Assembly: GCF_026210795.1 (NCBI RefSeq)
Contig: NC_089434.1
Span: forward strand, 5,664,095 to 5,728,094
DNA from: Rhizophagus irregularis
Lineage: Eukaryota > Glomeromycota > Glomeromycetes > Glomerales > Glomeraceae
Direction: 5' to 3'
DNA: 64,000 bases
Shown here: positions 1-11,102 of the stretch, piece after piece
How positions within the stretch are numbered: position 1 is the first letter of the stretch
Layout of the letters: each line of letters begins with the position of its first letter
Program-made: the position numbers and the translations under genes
The notes under the pieces: generated by a model
What the model saw: the letters and a program-made list of their open reading frames with translations, nothing else
Databases searched by the model: none
What the model was told of the DNA's origin: nothing

Positions 1-2
1 TT

Positions 3-20
3 TGGTGCATGCTCGCGAGA
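3..20 (+). promoter_or_regulatory. possible primer-binding site of the Gypsy element
   Basis: TGG followed by a GC-rich stretch (TGCATGCTCGCGAG) stands out in AT-rich sequence. A TGG directly after the 5' LTR is the usual start of a primer-binding site, complementary to a tRNA 3' CCA end. The LTR itself lies outside the window, so this is inference from position only. Confidence 0.25.
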
Positions 21-110
21 AAATAAAAGATTGTTGTCTTCATACAAGATCTAAATGAGAAATAAAAGAAAAGTATATGAGAAAATGAAAGAAAAATTTG
101 TGAAATTAAT

Positions 111-270
111 AAGAAAGGAAGGATGATATGAGAAATCATCAAAGAAATATAAGAAAGGAAGGATGATATGGGAAATCATCAAAGAAATATAAGAAAGGAA
201 GGATGATATGAGAAATCATCAAAGAAATATAGGAAAGGAAGGATGATATGAGAAATCATCAAAGAAATGA
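111..270 (+). repeat. 40-bp tandem repeat, 4 copies, hairpin-forming
   Basis: Four consecutive 40-bp units differ by only a few bases. Each unit contains GATGATATGAGAAATCATC, a short inverted repeat around a TGAGAAA loop. There are no spacers, so it is not a CRISPR array. It sits in the untranslated leader of the Gypsy element. Confidence 0.9.
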
Positions 271-677
271 TAAGATAAGGAAGACTTATCTGAAATATGA
301 GAAAATGTTACTATATATGAAAAAGGATATAGTAAAAGAAAATATATAAGAAAAATTAAAATATTATTGAATGATATACGAGAAATAAGAGAAAGTAATA
401 TTATGAAAAAGGAATATTACAGAATATATGAGAAATGAAAATATATGATATATTGAAAAAGTATATATCGAAAAGATGAATGAAATATTCAAGATAATAA
501 TGAAAAGATTTAAAAATTGAATGAAAATAAAAATTTATAATGAGAATGAATTTTGTGAATAATAAAAGTTAATAAATGATTGAAAAATTTGAAAAATATT
601 ATAAGAAAAGAAAAGTTATTAGTGACAAACCCGTAAACTACTATACTTCTATGAAGAAGGTAAAGGCAAGCCCGGTA
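271..677 (+). other. hairpin-rich untranslated leader, first part
   Basis: This continues the leader after the 40-bp array. It contains successive weak inverted repeats (for example around 280-300 and 310-335) separated by GAGAAA or GAAAAA motifs. The 95-codon open frame starting at 576 runs across the boundary into the MITE at 678, so I do not consider it a gene. Confidence 0.5.
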
Positions 678-1294
678 AACAGGGCGGACATCCTTATATC
701 ACCTTGCCGATCATTTGCCGATCTTATAGTAAATTGGGTGATATCAGACTTTAAAGCTTCGGCCAAAGTCACAGAAGTTTGGCCGAAACTTGAAACTTTT
801 ATGGGTCATAGTTTAACTGATTTAAAATCAATGGCCGAAGTAATCATTCCTAATTTTAGGTAATCAAGAAGTTATGGCTAAATTTATACTTGCAATTATA
901 TTTGTTATAATCTATATAATAAATAGAAATTTTCAAAATGCAATTTCTCAATCAATTTAGTGTAAAAATTTTATGAAATTACTATCAAAATGTTTGTCTT
1001 GACGAGATGAATCTAAAAAACTAACAAAAATTAAATTTTAATCACTGGTTGTCACAATATCATTAAAATAATTTAATTTTCTAATTATTATTAAAATTCA
1101 GCCCATTTTTGGGTTTTAGTTAATTTTTGGATTTGAAAACATTAATTTTCGGACTTTGGATGAATTTTGATAACAAATAAAATTTATATAGTTAAATTTG
1201 CAAAAAAATGGTATTTTTTATGTGATAATATTAAAATAGATGATCGGCAAAATGATCAGCAATAATGTGATAATATGAGGATGTCCGCCCTGTT
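678..1294. mobile_element. Mutator-like MITE with perfect 9-bp target duplication
   Basis: The terminal inverted repeats read AACAGGGCGGACATCC at the left and its exact complement at the right. Inside them, TGCCGATCATTTGCCGATC-like sequence is mirrored less perfectly. The 9-bp duplication AGCCCGGTA stands on both sides (669-677 and 1295-1303). A 9-bp duplication is the mark of the Mutator (MULE) superfamily. The 617-bp element has no coding capacity. A second copy lies at 13520-14099. Confidence 0.88.
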
Positions 1295-1303
1295 AGCCCG
1301 GTA

Positions 1304-2094
1304 TAGGTTACTAAACGAAAGAGAAAATTAAAGGATATTGTAAATATGAGAAATATTGAAATGTTATTATTTAATATATGGGAAATAATTTTATTACAAT
1401 AAAAGAATGATATGAAAGATTGTAAAAGATAATAATGAATTATATGAAATAAAATGATGTAATAATGATGTAGTAAAAGAAATATATAGCTGCCCCTTGG
1501 GCAGGGGCGACTGATTAATAAAAATATAAATGAATAAGAAAATAATAAAAGAAATAGTTGTGTCACCAGGGGCGTTATGTCAACAGAAATTTTAGTATGT
1601 TGATCGCTTAAAAATCCGTGGCTATCCAATTATAATAAAAAAATATTAATGAATTATAAAATGAAATGCGAGAAATGAAATAATATGAAATAGATTTGAA
1701 ATAAATATTTTGGAAGTTAATATAAGAAAAAGATTAAAAATTACTAAAAGTTTAATGTTGTGTATAGAACTGGGAAGACCCAGTATAAATAAGCCTTTGT
1801 TAGTGATCATATTAGTCTGACACTGGGCGGCCCCAGTTATAAACAATCCCTAGCTTTGATCACAGTTTATTTGCGCAAGATATGGAAATTTTATAAATAA
1901 AATCACGATTATAGATTATAGATTATATTATAGAATGTATAGAGAAATTATAGAATCAAAGCTGGAACTTTGAAAATATTAGAATTTAAATTGTACTTTA
2001 AAGAAGTAAAAGATAAAATAGTAATTTAAATGATGTTAAGTTAATGATAAAATATAAATAAAAGTGAAATTATGAAATATTTAAATAAATAAAA
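1304..2094 (+). other. untranslated leader, second part, with GC-rich hairpins
   Basis: Three GC-rich hairpins stand out: TGCCC/GGGCA near 1491-1503, CTGGG/CCCAG at 1770-1783, and ACTGGG-CGGC-CCCAGT at 1822-1837. The last is enclosed by an outer AGTGATCA/TGATCAC pair (about 1802-1863). Possible roles in packaging or translation are inference. The long minus-strand open frames here are not supported as genes. Confidence 0.45.
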
Positions 2095-5000
2095 ATGTCC
2101 AATATATACGATGAATTAGAAGAGATTAAAAGAAGACATGAAATAGAAGAACATAATGAATTAAGAGAAGAGTATCAAGTAGATCCTTCATGCCTAAAAT
2201 GTTATAGTACTGATGAAATAGAGATAGGAGATTGGTTTAAAAGATTTTGGAAGATTTTTCAAAAAGTAATATTAGAAGCAATGAGTTATAATAGAAATAC
2301 ATATGTAAAATTAATGGAGTACATAATATTAACAAGAAAAGATGGAGAAGAAAGTTATCCATCTAGTAAAAAGAAAAGAAATAAAGAATTTGAGAAAATA
2401 AGAAGAGAAGGAGAAAAATTGTTAGATATAGTCGTAAGGTCAATTAGGTATAGAAATAAATCAGATTATAGAAAAATAGGAATTATATCAGTAATAAAAG
2501 TAATATGTGAACATTATATACTCAGTGAAGATAACGAGTTTATATTAGATGATCAAACAGAAGAGAGTTTGTTAGGGAATAAAGAATTATTAACGTATAG
2601 ATATATTATAGAAGATGATGAATTGGATATAAGATTTACAAAATTTAAAGAATGGTTAGAAGAAATGGAATCAATAACCATTAAGAATAAAGGATATAGT
2701 ACTATGAGAAATTTTAAAGAAATATTACATTTAGAAGAAAATATTGCAGAAGAAGAAAATAGAGAGAAAATCAAGAAGTTTCAGAAAAGTATAACATATC
2801 AATGGTGGGATGGAAATAAATATCCAAAACCATGGATGAATGATGATTTAACAGATAAGATAATAGAGAAAATAGTAGAAACAAAAGGTTTTGTTGAAGA
2901 ACAAAGTGACATAGGAGAACTAGAAAGTTCAGATGATGTAGGAGAATCAAGTTCAAATGAAGGAGACGAACATATGGAAAGAATATATAGAAATTATTGG
3001 TTAGAGAATGGTTATGAAATTGATATTGAAGAAATAAGACGAATAATAAATTTTGGAGTAGAATATGAAATAATAAAAACTAAAGAATTTATGAGTTTTT
3101 ACAAAACTATTGAAGAATTAGATAATAAAGGAATAGAAGAAGAATTAAGAATATGGCATTATATGTATACAATAGAATGTCCAACATGTAATAAAATAAT
3201 ATTGAAGAAAGAAGCAATAGAAGCAGTAGAATACAATAAAGAATTTATAGAAAAGATATGTAAAAGTTGTTATGAAAAAGGACCAGAAAATTTAGAAAAT
3301 GAGAATAAATTAGATGATGAAACAGAAATAGAGAAAAGATTAGAACAGTTAAAAAATTTAATTAAAATTTTAGAAATTGAAGTTTCTGACAGAGAATTAT
3401 TAAGATTAATAAGTATGGGATATAGAGATGTTGATATATTAAGTGCAGACTTTATAAGAAAATTTCAAGAATATAAAAATGAATCAGAAAAAGAAATAAA
3501 GAGAATATTAAATGAATATTTAAAGAAATTTGAAATTGAAGAAAGTGAAGAAGAAGTTGAAGAAGAAAATGATGATACAGATGATTCAGAAAAGATTGGA
3601 GAAATATTAGATCCAGAAGAACATGAGATTTGGGAAGAAAATACCAGAAGTTTTAATGAGAGCGAAAACGAAAATGTTATAAATACAGAAGGTTTTGGTC
3701 TAAGTCAAAATTCAGATTCGAATAATTCATTAAATATTGAAAATTCTGATAACGAAAGTGAAATATCTGATTATAATTTACAAGAATTATTTCAAGAGAA
3801 TATATTGTTAAATATGGCAAATCAAGATCAAATAAAGAGAATAGTAGAAAATGCTATAGGACTCGCACCTAATACATTAGATAATGCATTAGGAGCAGGG
3901 CAAACTTTAATAGATAGAATTCAAACTGCAGGAATGGGAGGAATAGTAGGTATGCCAATTTTTAGTGGAAAAGAAGATGAAGATGTTAACGACTGGATTA
4001 GACAATTTGAAGTAGCGTTTACAGTAAGTGGAAGAGTAGAAGGAAATGTTGGGGGAGGTGTATGCAACTAAAATAAAGCAAATGTAGCAATAACATGTTT
4101 AAGAGGAACTGCATTACAATGGTATAATGAAGAAAAAGAAAGAGTAGCAGCTAATTTAGTAAACTGGTGTGATCATAATGATGATAGAAATTTGAAAAAT
4201 AAATTAATTAATAGATTTACTAGAGAAGATGTTAAAAGAAGAAAAATGATAGAATTGACAAGGATTAAACAAGAAAAAAATGAAAGTGTTGAAGAATATA
4301 CTGGAAGATTTAGGTCAATATTAAGAATTGCAACTAGAGGTCAAGCATTACATGATACATATCAAGTAAATTATTATATCTAAGGATTAGAACCTACATT
4401 GGGGTACCAAGTTAGAAGAAGTAATCCAACAGATTTAAGTGATGCAATTAAAACGGCAAGAGGAGAAGAAGAAGCCAAAAATGAATTGATAAGGAAAACA
4501 ACAGGTATAAATATAGAACAAATAAGTCAAGAAAAGAATATAGAAGAAATTTTAAAAGAAGGAACGAATAAAAGAGAAGAAAATGAAATATATAGAAAGA
4601 TGCAAAAGCCAGTTAATGAAAAAGATATTGATGAATTAAGTAAAGCGTTAGAACAATTTAGAGCAGAAAGAATAGCTATGGGAGAAACGTTGAATGAAAT
4701 AAAAAATCAACAAAGAAGAAATATAAATAGAAATGCAAATACAAGAAATGCAAGAATTATGAGATGCTATGAATGCAATGAAGAAGGTCATATAAGACCA
4801 GAATGTCCACAATTAAGACGAAGAATAATTATAGAACGCAAAATAATTTTAATAGAAATAATAATAATGAAAGAAGAAATAATAATGATAATAGAAATAT
4901 AAATTTAATGGATCACGAAAGATATTACGATAATAATAGAAATTATGATAATGGTAATTATTATAATGATTACGAAACATATAAGTATGAAAAAGAAATA

Positions 5001-5420
5001 TTTCCAACTTTAAGAAGTGGTAGAAAATATGGAAGAGATTTAGATAATGAAGATATCGAAATGGAAATTGAAGATGTTCCAATACCACCAAAAAGAGAAT
5101 ATGATATAAAAATGGATATTGATGGTGAAAGAAAAAGAGGATTTTCTAATAAAGAAGATAGAGATAAAGCATATCGATCAAGAAGAAGATATAACCAATG
5201 TGAAAGATGTGGATTAAGAGGTCATTTTATAAAAGAATGTTCAAATCCAGGAATGAAAAGAGGAAATAAAAATATTAGAGTACGAGTTAATGTACCACCA
5301 GAAAAATATGTAATGGATATGTATAATGAAAAAGCAAATATAACATATGGACAAATTTATAATGAAAATCCAAAATTTAGAAGAATAGCTAGAAATTATG
5401 ATGAAGATGATAATGCATGA
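2095..5420 (+). pseudogene. Gypsy gag polyprotein, long acidic N-terminus, two zinc knuckles
   Basis: Structural protein of the retrotransposon particle. The first 658 codons are open. They are unusually long, very rich in Glu, Asp, Lys and Ile, and carry a four-cysteine pair (CPTC...CKSC, about 3178-3280). The same frame continues past TAA 4069-4071 into a capsid-like region with ALQWY and a following F...F pattern. It passes TAA 4381-4383, where IQGLEP would be expected, and reaches a CCHC knuckle, CYECNEEGHIRPEC (about 4767). A one-base frameshift around 4815-4830 leads to an Asn/Arg-rich stretch and a second knuckle, CERCGLRGHFIKEC (about 5200). TGA 5418-5420 separates it from the protease frame. 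The first two stops fit CAA to TAA and the last fits CGA to TGA. The start is the first ATG of a long open frame after the leader. Confidence 0.85.
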
Positions 5421-5706
5421 CTACACTCGGACCAACAAATAAAAAGTGCAGATAATAAAAGTGAAACTAGAGCAATGAGAAGTGAAGTTATAATAAAAGG
5501 AAAATTAGTATCAGTAATAATAGATTCAAAAGCATCAGTCAGTTTAATATCAGATAAATTAAGAAAAGAATTAAATATTCCAATAATAGAAAAGAGTGAT
5601 ATTAGATTTATAATGGCTAATGGAATAAGAGTTGCATCAAAAGGAAAAATAGAAATAACAATAGAAATAAATGAAAATACAGAAATGAAAATAATTATGG
5701 ACGTAA

Positions 5707-8700
5707 GGGGAGTGACACATATTACGTGATATTAGGGTTATTATAAAGTTGACCCCCTCCCCCCTTGTGAGACGTATTTTCATGTGATGTATTATTTAAC
5801 CAATTATCATTAAGGCATCATTTTGATCTCGTTCAAAAATTTTTTTTTCAATTAATATTAAACATCTAAATGAATGTAGAAATACGATACTCTACTTTTA
5901 TTTTAAATAAAACACTGAAATATTTATTTTTGATTCATAATGTATTAAAAACTATTTTGAAATATTTATTTTTATGGAATTTGTAATTTGTAAGAAAATG
6001 ACAGGAAAATTTGGAGTTATGGAAATATAAGTATGCATTGATTTAATAAGTACTTTTTATCAATATACTACAAAAAAAAATCTAGAGTTTGATATACATG
6101 ATGATCGTACATCTAACGTGACTTAAAAAAATGATTATTAAAATTTTCGTGTCTAATTTTCATGTCTGAAAAATTTTATATCCAAAACTTCAACATGCAG
6201 GCTTTTCTAATTACACCGAAATATAACAAATTTTATATTTATAAGACCCCTACAACTCCATACCAGAGGTTCTGCAATGCTTTTGGATATCATCGTATGG
6301 TAAATACAAGAAATCCTGCATACCCAAAAATTAGTCTATGCATAGAATGTAATAACGCGTGGAAGGAGTTTCGACATAAATCTAAGGAGGATATTGAAAG
6401 TAAAATTAGTGAATACTTAGCAACCCCAATCCCGATCCAAGGTTTTATGCAAATTAATCAGTCACAACCCGGCTCATCTCAAAGTTTAAAGCCCACTCAA
6501 ACTAACCAAGTCCTTCAAAGTCCTATTGAAGAAATTATTATAGCTGACTCCACTCCACCTCCTAATGCTGCTGCACAGAAAAAAGCTGCAGAAACTATTA
6601 ATGCAACTAACATGAAGCTTGCTGAACTTCAGCAAATTTATAATTCTACTAATGACTTGGAGATTCGGAATAATTTATTGGAACATATGGCAACTCTCAA
6701 GCAAACTCTACATGATGAGGATAACAAGATTAAAAAATTGAAACGTCACGCAGGATATCAATGAAAATGTAGAGCAAAAAAAATAAAGCATCTACAAGAG
6801 CACCAAGAAGTAATTCAATATGATTCACCTGGTCGTCCATCTTTTTTAATTCAATATCCCAATTTACATGAACATATACACGAATGTATTGAGTTTGGAG
6901 CTGCAGATAAAAAAAGAAGAAAAGAAGTTATTAAAGTTAGAACCATTCGTCATCTTCGAGAGAATCTTAATTCAAAATATAATGAATACCTTTCACGTAC
7001 CACTCTCAACAATTACTTGCTACCATCTCGATCAAATACTAAAGCAGCAAAGACACATCACCATCCAGCTCTTGTTGCAAATGCCTCAGTTTCACGAACT
7101 GAAAAAAATGAGCATATTGATGAACACTATTGTCTTGCATCTGTGAAAGGTGCAAAACAATTCGCGGCATTATTTTCAACCCATTCCGTAATCATTTCTC
7201 AGGACGATAAAGTCAAGGTTCCTCTAGGTATTCCTGCAGTCGGAAGAACGTTTCAAACTATACAAAGTTTTCAAGAGCCAGTTACATTACCCGATCATGA
7301 TTTTCCAGTCGGTATGCAGCAAAAACTTATCCCATCAGTTTACTTACTAATTAATCTGAGTGATACGAATAATACTTTCCGCAACAGTCAACTTTCAATT
7401 TTTGTACGTCCACAATATCATGTTGGTACAAGCTCAAGTACCCATATGAGTGATTTTAACTCGCTAATTCAAGATAGCCAATTTGATGGGATATTAAAAA
7501 TCAACGGCCAAATCAAACCTATTTGGATACTTTTAGTTGATGGAGGTCCAGATAAAAATCCCCGCCATATGAAGAATATATTTCAATATTGTAAAATGTT
7601 CTGTAATTTTGATCTTGACTATCTATCCGTTCGGACACATGCACCTGGACAATCAGCATATAATCCTGTTGAGCGTAGTATGTCAACACTCTCTCAAAAA
7701 CTGGCTGGCATAACACTACCGATTGATAAATTCGGTTCCCACCTTAACTCCCAAGGTCAAGTAACGGATTTGGAGCTAGCAATGAAGAACTTTCGTTATG
7801 CTGGTGAAGCATTGTGTACTTTTTGGAAACGTGATCCTATTTTTGGGAAACCAGTTATTGCGCAATATACTGACCAAAAAAATTCTCCATTCGATGATAT
7901 CCTATTTCCTGGATCTGAAAATATAAATGAATCAGCTGTACCTTGGCAATGGATAGAAAATCACATCAAAATATGTCAATACTCACTTGATATTAAGAAA
8001 TGCGAGGATTCTTCCTGTTGTTCACCTAAACGTCATGAGGAGGCAGCCGTTCTTCTTGCAGAAAATGATGGATTTCTCCCACCTGTAACAAAGGGAAAAG
8101 ATGGGCATTTCCTAAACCCGCTTCATATATTAGAATATTGTGACAAGCTCAAAATACCTGGAAATGATGCCCACTGTCCTTCAATTAATGCAGACACTTA
8201 TGAACGTCTTTGCTGTTCTGAATGTGATGCGTATTTTCCAACGCTTTCTATGGTTGCTCAACATAAAAAAATTCAACATCCAAAATGACGAGGACGACCA
8301 GCCAAAAAAAAACTATTTACTAATTCCATTGACGATTTTTCAGTTATACCTGCGTGTGATGTACGAGTTTAATTATAAATGATCGGGAAATACAATCAGA
8401 AGGTGAATAAAGAGGTGTGCCAACTTTAAATTTTAAAATTAGACCAGGTAAAAGTTTTTAGAAGAGGAATATTTGTTTTATTATATAAGAACACTTGTTA
8501 ACGTTCTTATTTGCTTTTTTTTTTGTAGGTACAGGTTTTAACATTGGAATTAAGCCGGGTAGGACTGTAGGAGGAAGACTAATAAAATTAAATGTTTCGT
8601 AGTTATTTTTTTTGAAAATAAACTAAAAGAGGTGGTGCGACACGACTTAAAACAAAGAACAAAGATGTGTATGTAATACGTTACACTGTTATAATAAAAC

Positions 8701-8880
8701 AAAAAACATTAATAAATCACATGAAAAGAATTTTATTGGCAAATTATTGTTTTTAATTTTCGCTAGAGTTACGAACCAGAAAACTAATTCTGGCCACTAT
8801 AAATAAATATCACGTGACAAATGAGATATTTGCGAACCCCTTCCCCCCCTTTAATAATTACGTGATATGTGTCACTCCCC
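5707..8880 (+). mobile_element. family A DNA transposon (GG termini, TAA duplication)
   Basis: A 3,174-bp element inside the Gypsy protease. Its termini read GGGGAGTGACACATAT at the left, with the near-exact complement at the right (8860-8880). The TAA duplication is seen at 5704-5706 and 8881-8883. C-rich tracts lie just inside both ends (CCTCCCCCC at 5756-5764; CCCCTTCCCCCCC near 8837-8849). It carries one transposase frame (6162-8372). A 3-bp TWA duplication recalls PIF/Harbinger, but the protein lacks Harbinger motifs I would recognise. About 450 bp before and 500 bp after the gene are non-coding. Confidence 0.85.
6162..8372 (+). pseudogene. family A DDE-like transposase, two in-frame TGA stops
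   Basis: One continuous 737-codon frame interrupted only by TGA at 6762-6764 and 8286-8288; both fit CGA to TGA. The N-terminal part has CIEC and a Gln/Ala-rich linker. The core shows ISQDDKVKVPLG, DHDF, VDGGPDKNPR (Asp codon 7539) and APGQSAYNPVERSMS (Glu codon 7671). These are candidates for a D-D-E triad and match the order of motifs in the family B protein. A C2H2 finger, CSEC-x12-H-x4-H, lies near 8215-8280. After the second stop, RGRPAKKK resembles an AT-hook. No intron is needed. The role as transposase is inferred from the mobile context and motif order; I know no named superfamily for it. Confidence 0.7.
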
Positions 8881-9164
8881 TAATTGAATCAGTAGAAAAA
8901 GAATTAATATTAGGAAATGATGTATTAAGAGAAAAAGAAGGAATAATAAATTATAATAAAAAGATATTAATATTAAGAGAAGATGGAAAAGATATTGAAA
9001 TACCAATAGAATATGAAAATAATGACGAAAATATTAATGATGATAATGATAGTGATGATAGTGAAGATGAAGATAGTGAAAATGAATATGAAGAAACAAG
9101 TGAACGAGAAATATATTTAATAAATAATGAAGAAAAAGGACATATTATAGAGGAAAACTATTAG

Positions 9165-10899
9165 GTCTTGGCCATAATAATGGAGAGACATTAAAGATGC
9201 ACAAAGATTGGACAGACGAAATAAAATATAAAGATTTAGAGAAATTACAAGAGAAAGAGTTAAAAGATTTAGTTAAAGAATATGAAGATATTTGTATATA
9301 TGGAGATAAAAAAATAAGTAAAACAAATATAGTAAAATGCAATATAAGGTTAAAAGATGAAACGCCAATAAATCAAAAAGCATATAGAGAAAGTACAGAA
9401 AATAGAGAAATAATAAAAAAAGAAATAGATAAAATGTTAAAAGAAGAAATAATACAAGAATCATGTAGTCCATGGTCATCACCAGTAGTAATAGTGAATA
9501 AGAAGACAGGAGATAAGAGATTTTGTATAGATTTTAGAAAAATAAATCAAATGACGATAACAGACGCATATCCTTTGCCAAGAATAGATGACTTATTAGA
9601 AAAATTCAGAGTAGCAAAATGGTTTACAACAATTGATTTAGCAAGTGGATATTGGCAAATAGAGATGAAAGAAGAAGATAAAGAAAAGACGGCATTTATT
9701 TGTAGTCAAGGATTATATGAATTTAATGTTATGCCGTTTGGATTAAAAAATGCACCGGCAATATTTTAAAGAACAATGAATAAAATATTTAAAGAATACT
9801 TGGATAAATTTATGAACGTATATATAGATGATATTATAATATATTCGAAAAATTGGAATGAACATTTATAACATATAAAAATGGTATTAGAAGAATTAAG
9901 AAAAGCGAATATAATGTTAAAGTTAAAGAAATGTGAATGGGCGAAAAAGAATGTAGAATATTTGGGACATATAGTAGGAACAGATGGGTTAAAACCAGAT
10001 GATAAGAAAATAGAAAAGATTAAAAATTTAAAACCGCCAAAGAATATTAAACAAATAAGAGAAATAAATGGATTATGTTCATATTATAGAAAATTTGTGA
10101 AAGGATATTCAAAAATAGTAAAACCAATAATGGAATTAACGAGAAAGAATATTCCTTTTGTGTGGACAGATAAACAACAAAAAGCATTAGAAGAATTAAA
10201 AGAAAAATTAATAAATTATCCGATATTACAACATCCAAATTTTGAAAAAGAATTTATATTAATAACAGATGCATCAGGAGAAGGATTAGGAGCTATATTA
10301 GAACAATTAGATGAAAATAATAGAGAAATAGTTATTAGTTACGCAAGTAGAAGTTTAGTAAATGCAGAAAAGAGGTATCTGATAACAGAATTAGAATGTT
10401 TAGCAGTATTTTGGGGAATAAAATATTTTCATAAATATTTATTTGGAAGAAAATTTAAAGTAATAACAGATCATGCAGCATTAAAAGGATTTATAAGTAC
10501 ATCAAAAGTTCCTAAAGGAAGAAGAGGAAGATGGATGATGGAATTACAACAATATGATTTTGAAATACACTGGTAAAAAAATGATTTATCCTACACATAT
10601 CTTACACATATTGGGTACTCAAAATGTAGAAAATCATACACAAATAATACACATATCATACACATATCGGGTACTAATATATATATCATACATATATCAG
10701 GTACCTGATAGGTATACTATATATATAAGTACCCAATATGTATATGATATGTGTATTATTTGTGTATGATTTTCTACATTTTGAGTACCCGATATATGTA
10801 AGATATGTGTAGAATATGTGTAGGGTAGACCATTTTTTTACCAGTGATAGTACATAGACCAGGAAAAGAAAATAAAAATGCTGATGCGATGTCAAGGTT
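9165..10899 (+). pseudogene. Gypsy reverse transcriptase and RNase H
   Basis: Copies element RNA into DNA. The RT frame is entered by a frameshift near 9165-9197. It shows SPWSSPVVIVNKKTGDKRFC, LPRIDDLL, FTTIDLASGYWQI, FNVMPFGLKNAPAIF and the catalytic YIDD box at 9821-9832. TAA stops lie at 9767-9769 and 9869-9871, both fitting CAA to TAA. RNase H follows with FILITDASGEGLGAIL, ELECLAVFWG and ITDHAALKGF. It is split at 10567 by a CACTA-like MITE and resumes at 10850 with VHRPGKEN and NADAMSRL. The frame then decays before the integrase. All main RT and RNase H motifs are still present. Confidence 0.92.
10568..10846. mobile_element. CACTA-like MITE in RNase H, ATA duplication
   Basis: Starts CACTGGTAAAAAAATG and ends with the exact complement. 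The 3-bp duplication ATA stands at 10565-10567 and 10847-10849. Most of its 279 bp is one large inverted repeat made of short units such as CACATATCGGGTACT. It has no coding capacity. CAC...GTG ends plus a 3-bp duplication fit the CACTA (CMC) superfamily. The same ATATCGGGTAC unit fills the ends of the large element at 28034-55423. Confidence 0.88.
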
Positions 10900-11102
10900 A
10901 ATATGAGAAAGATAGAAGTTAAAAATTATAAATAATAATGAATAATGAGACAAATAAAAATTAAAAATGGTTGAAAGAATAGGATTAGAAATATATATAT
11001 TTATAATTCATACAAATATAAATTATCATTGCATATTATTTGAAGATAAAGAAATAAAATTTATTTTACCATTTGAAAACGAAATAGAAAATTTATTAAC
11101 AA
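10900..11102 (+). other. decayed linker between RNase H and integrase
   Basis: All frames are interrupted over most of this stretch. A short frame from about 10968 (MVERIG...) leads towards the integrase in another phase. It is probably the original linker of the pol polyprotein with several indels. Confidence 0.4.

Larger units (their letters stand above)
5421..9164 (+). pseudogene. Gypsy aspartic protease region, split by family A transposon
   Basis: Retropepsin-like domain following gag in the same frame. The first part (5421-5706) shows VIIDSKASVSLIS, where the family normally has D-S/T-G-A; the catalytic-loop Gly is Lys here. FIMANG and a DVR strand follow. The transposon at 5707-8880 interrupts the frame. 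After it, reading resumes at 8884 with ESVEKELILGNDVL, the expected ILG-D motif, and then an acidic linker that ends at TAG 9162-9164. Removing the insert and one TAA duplication restores phase. The protease is dead twice, by the altered active site and by the insertion. Confidence 0.75.

Noticed and set aside
111-270. CRISPR-like array
   Set aside because: The 40-bp units are directly adjacent without spacers, and the context is a eukaryotic retrotransposon leader.
576-863. 95-codon open frame as a gene
   Set aside because: It runs from the leader into the MITE and has no coding features.
1231-1846. Minus-strand open frames in the leader
   Set aside because: They are A/T-rich frames antisense to leader and MITE sequence, without domain or splice context.
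7519-7716. Minus-strand frame inside the family A transposase
   Set aside because: It is antisense to the DGGPD core of the transposase, with no independent support.
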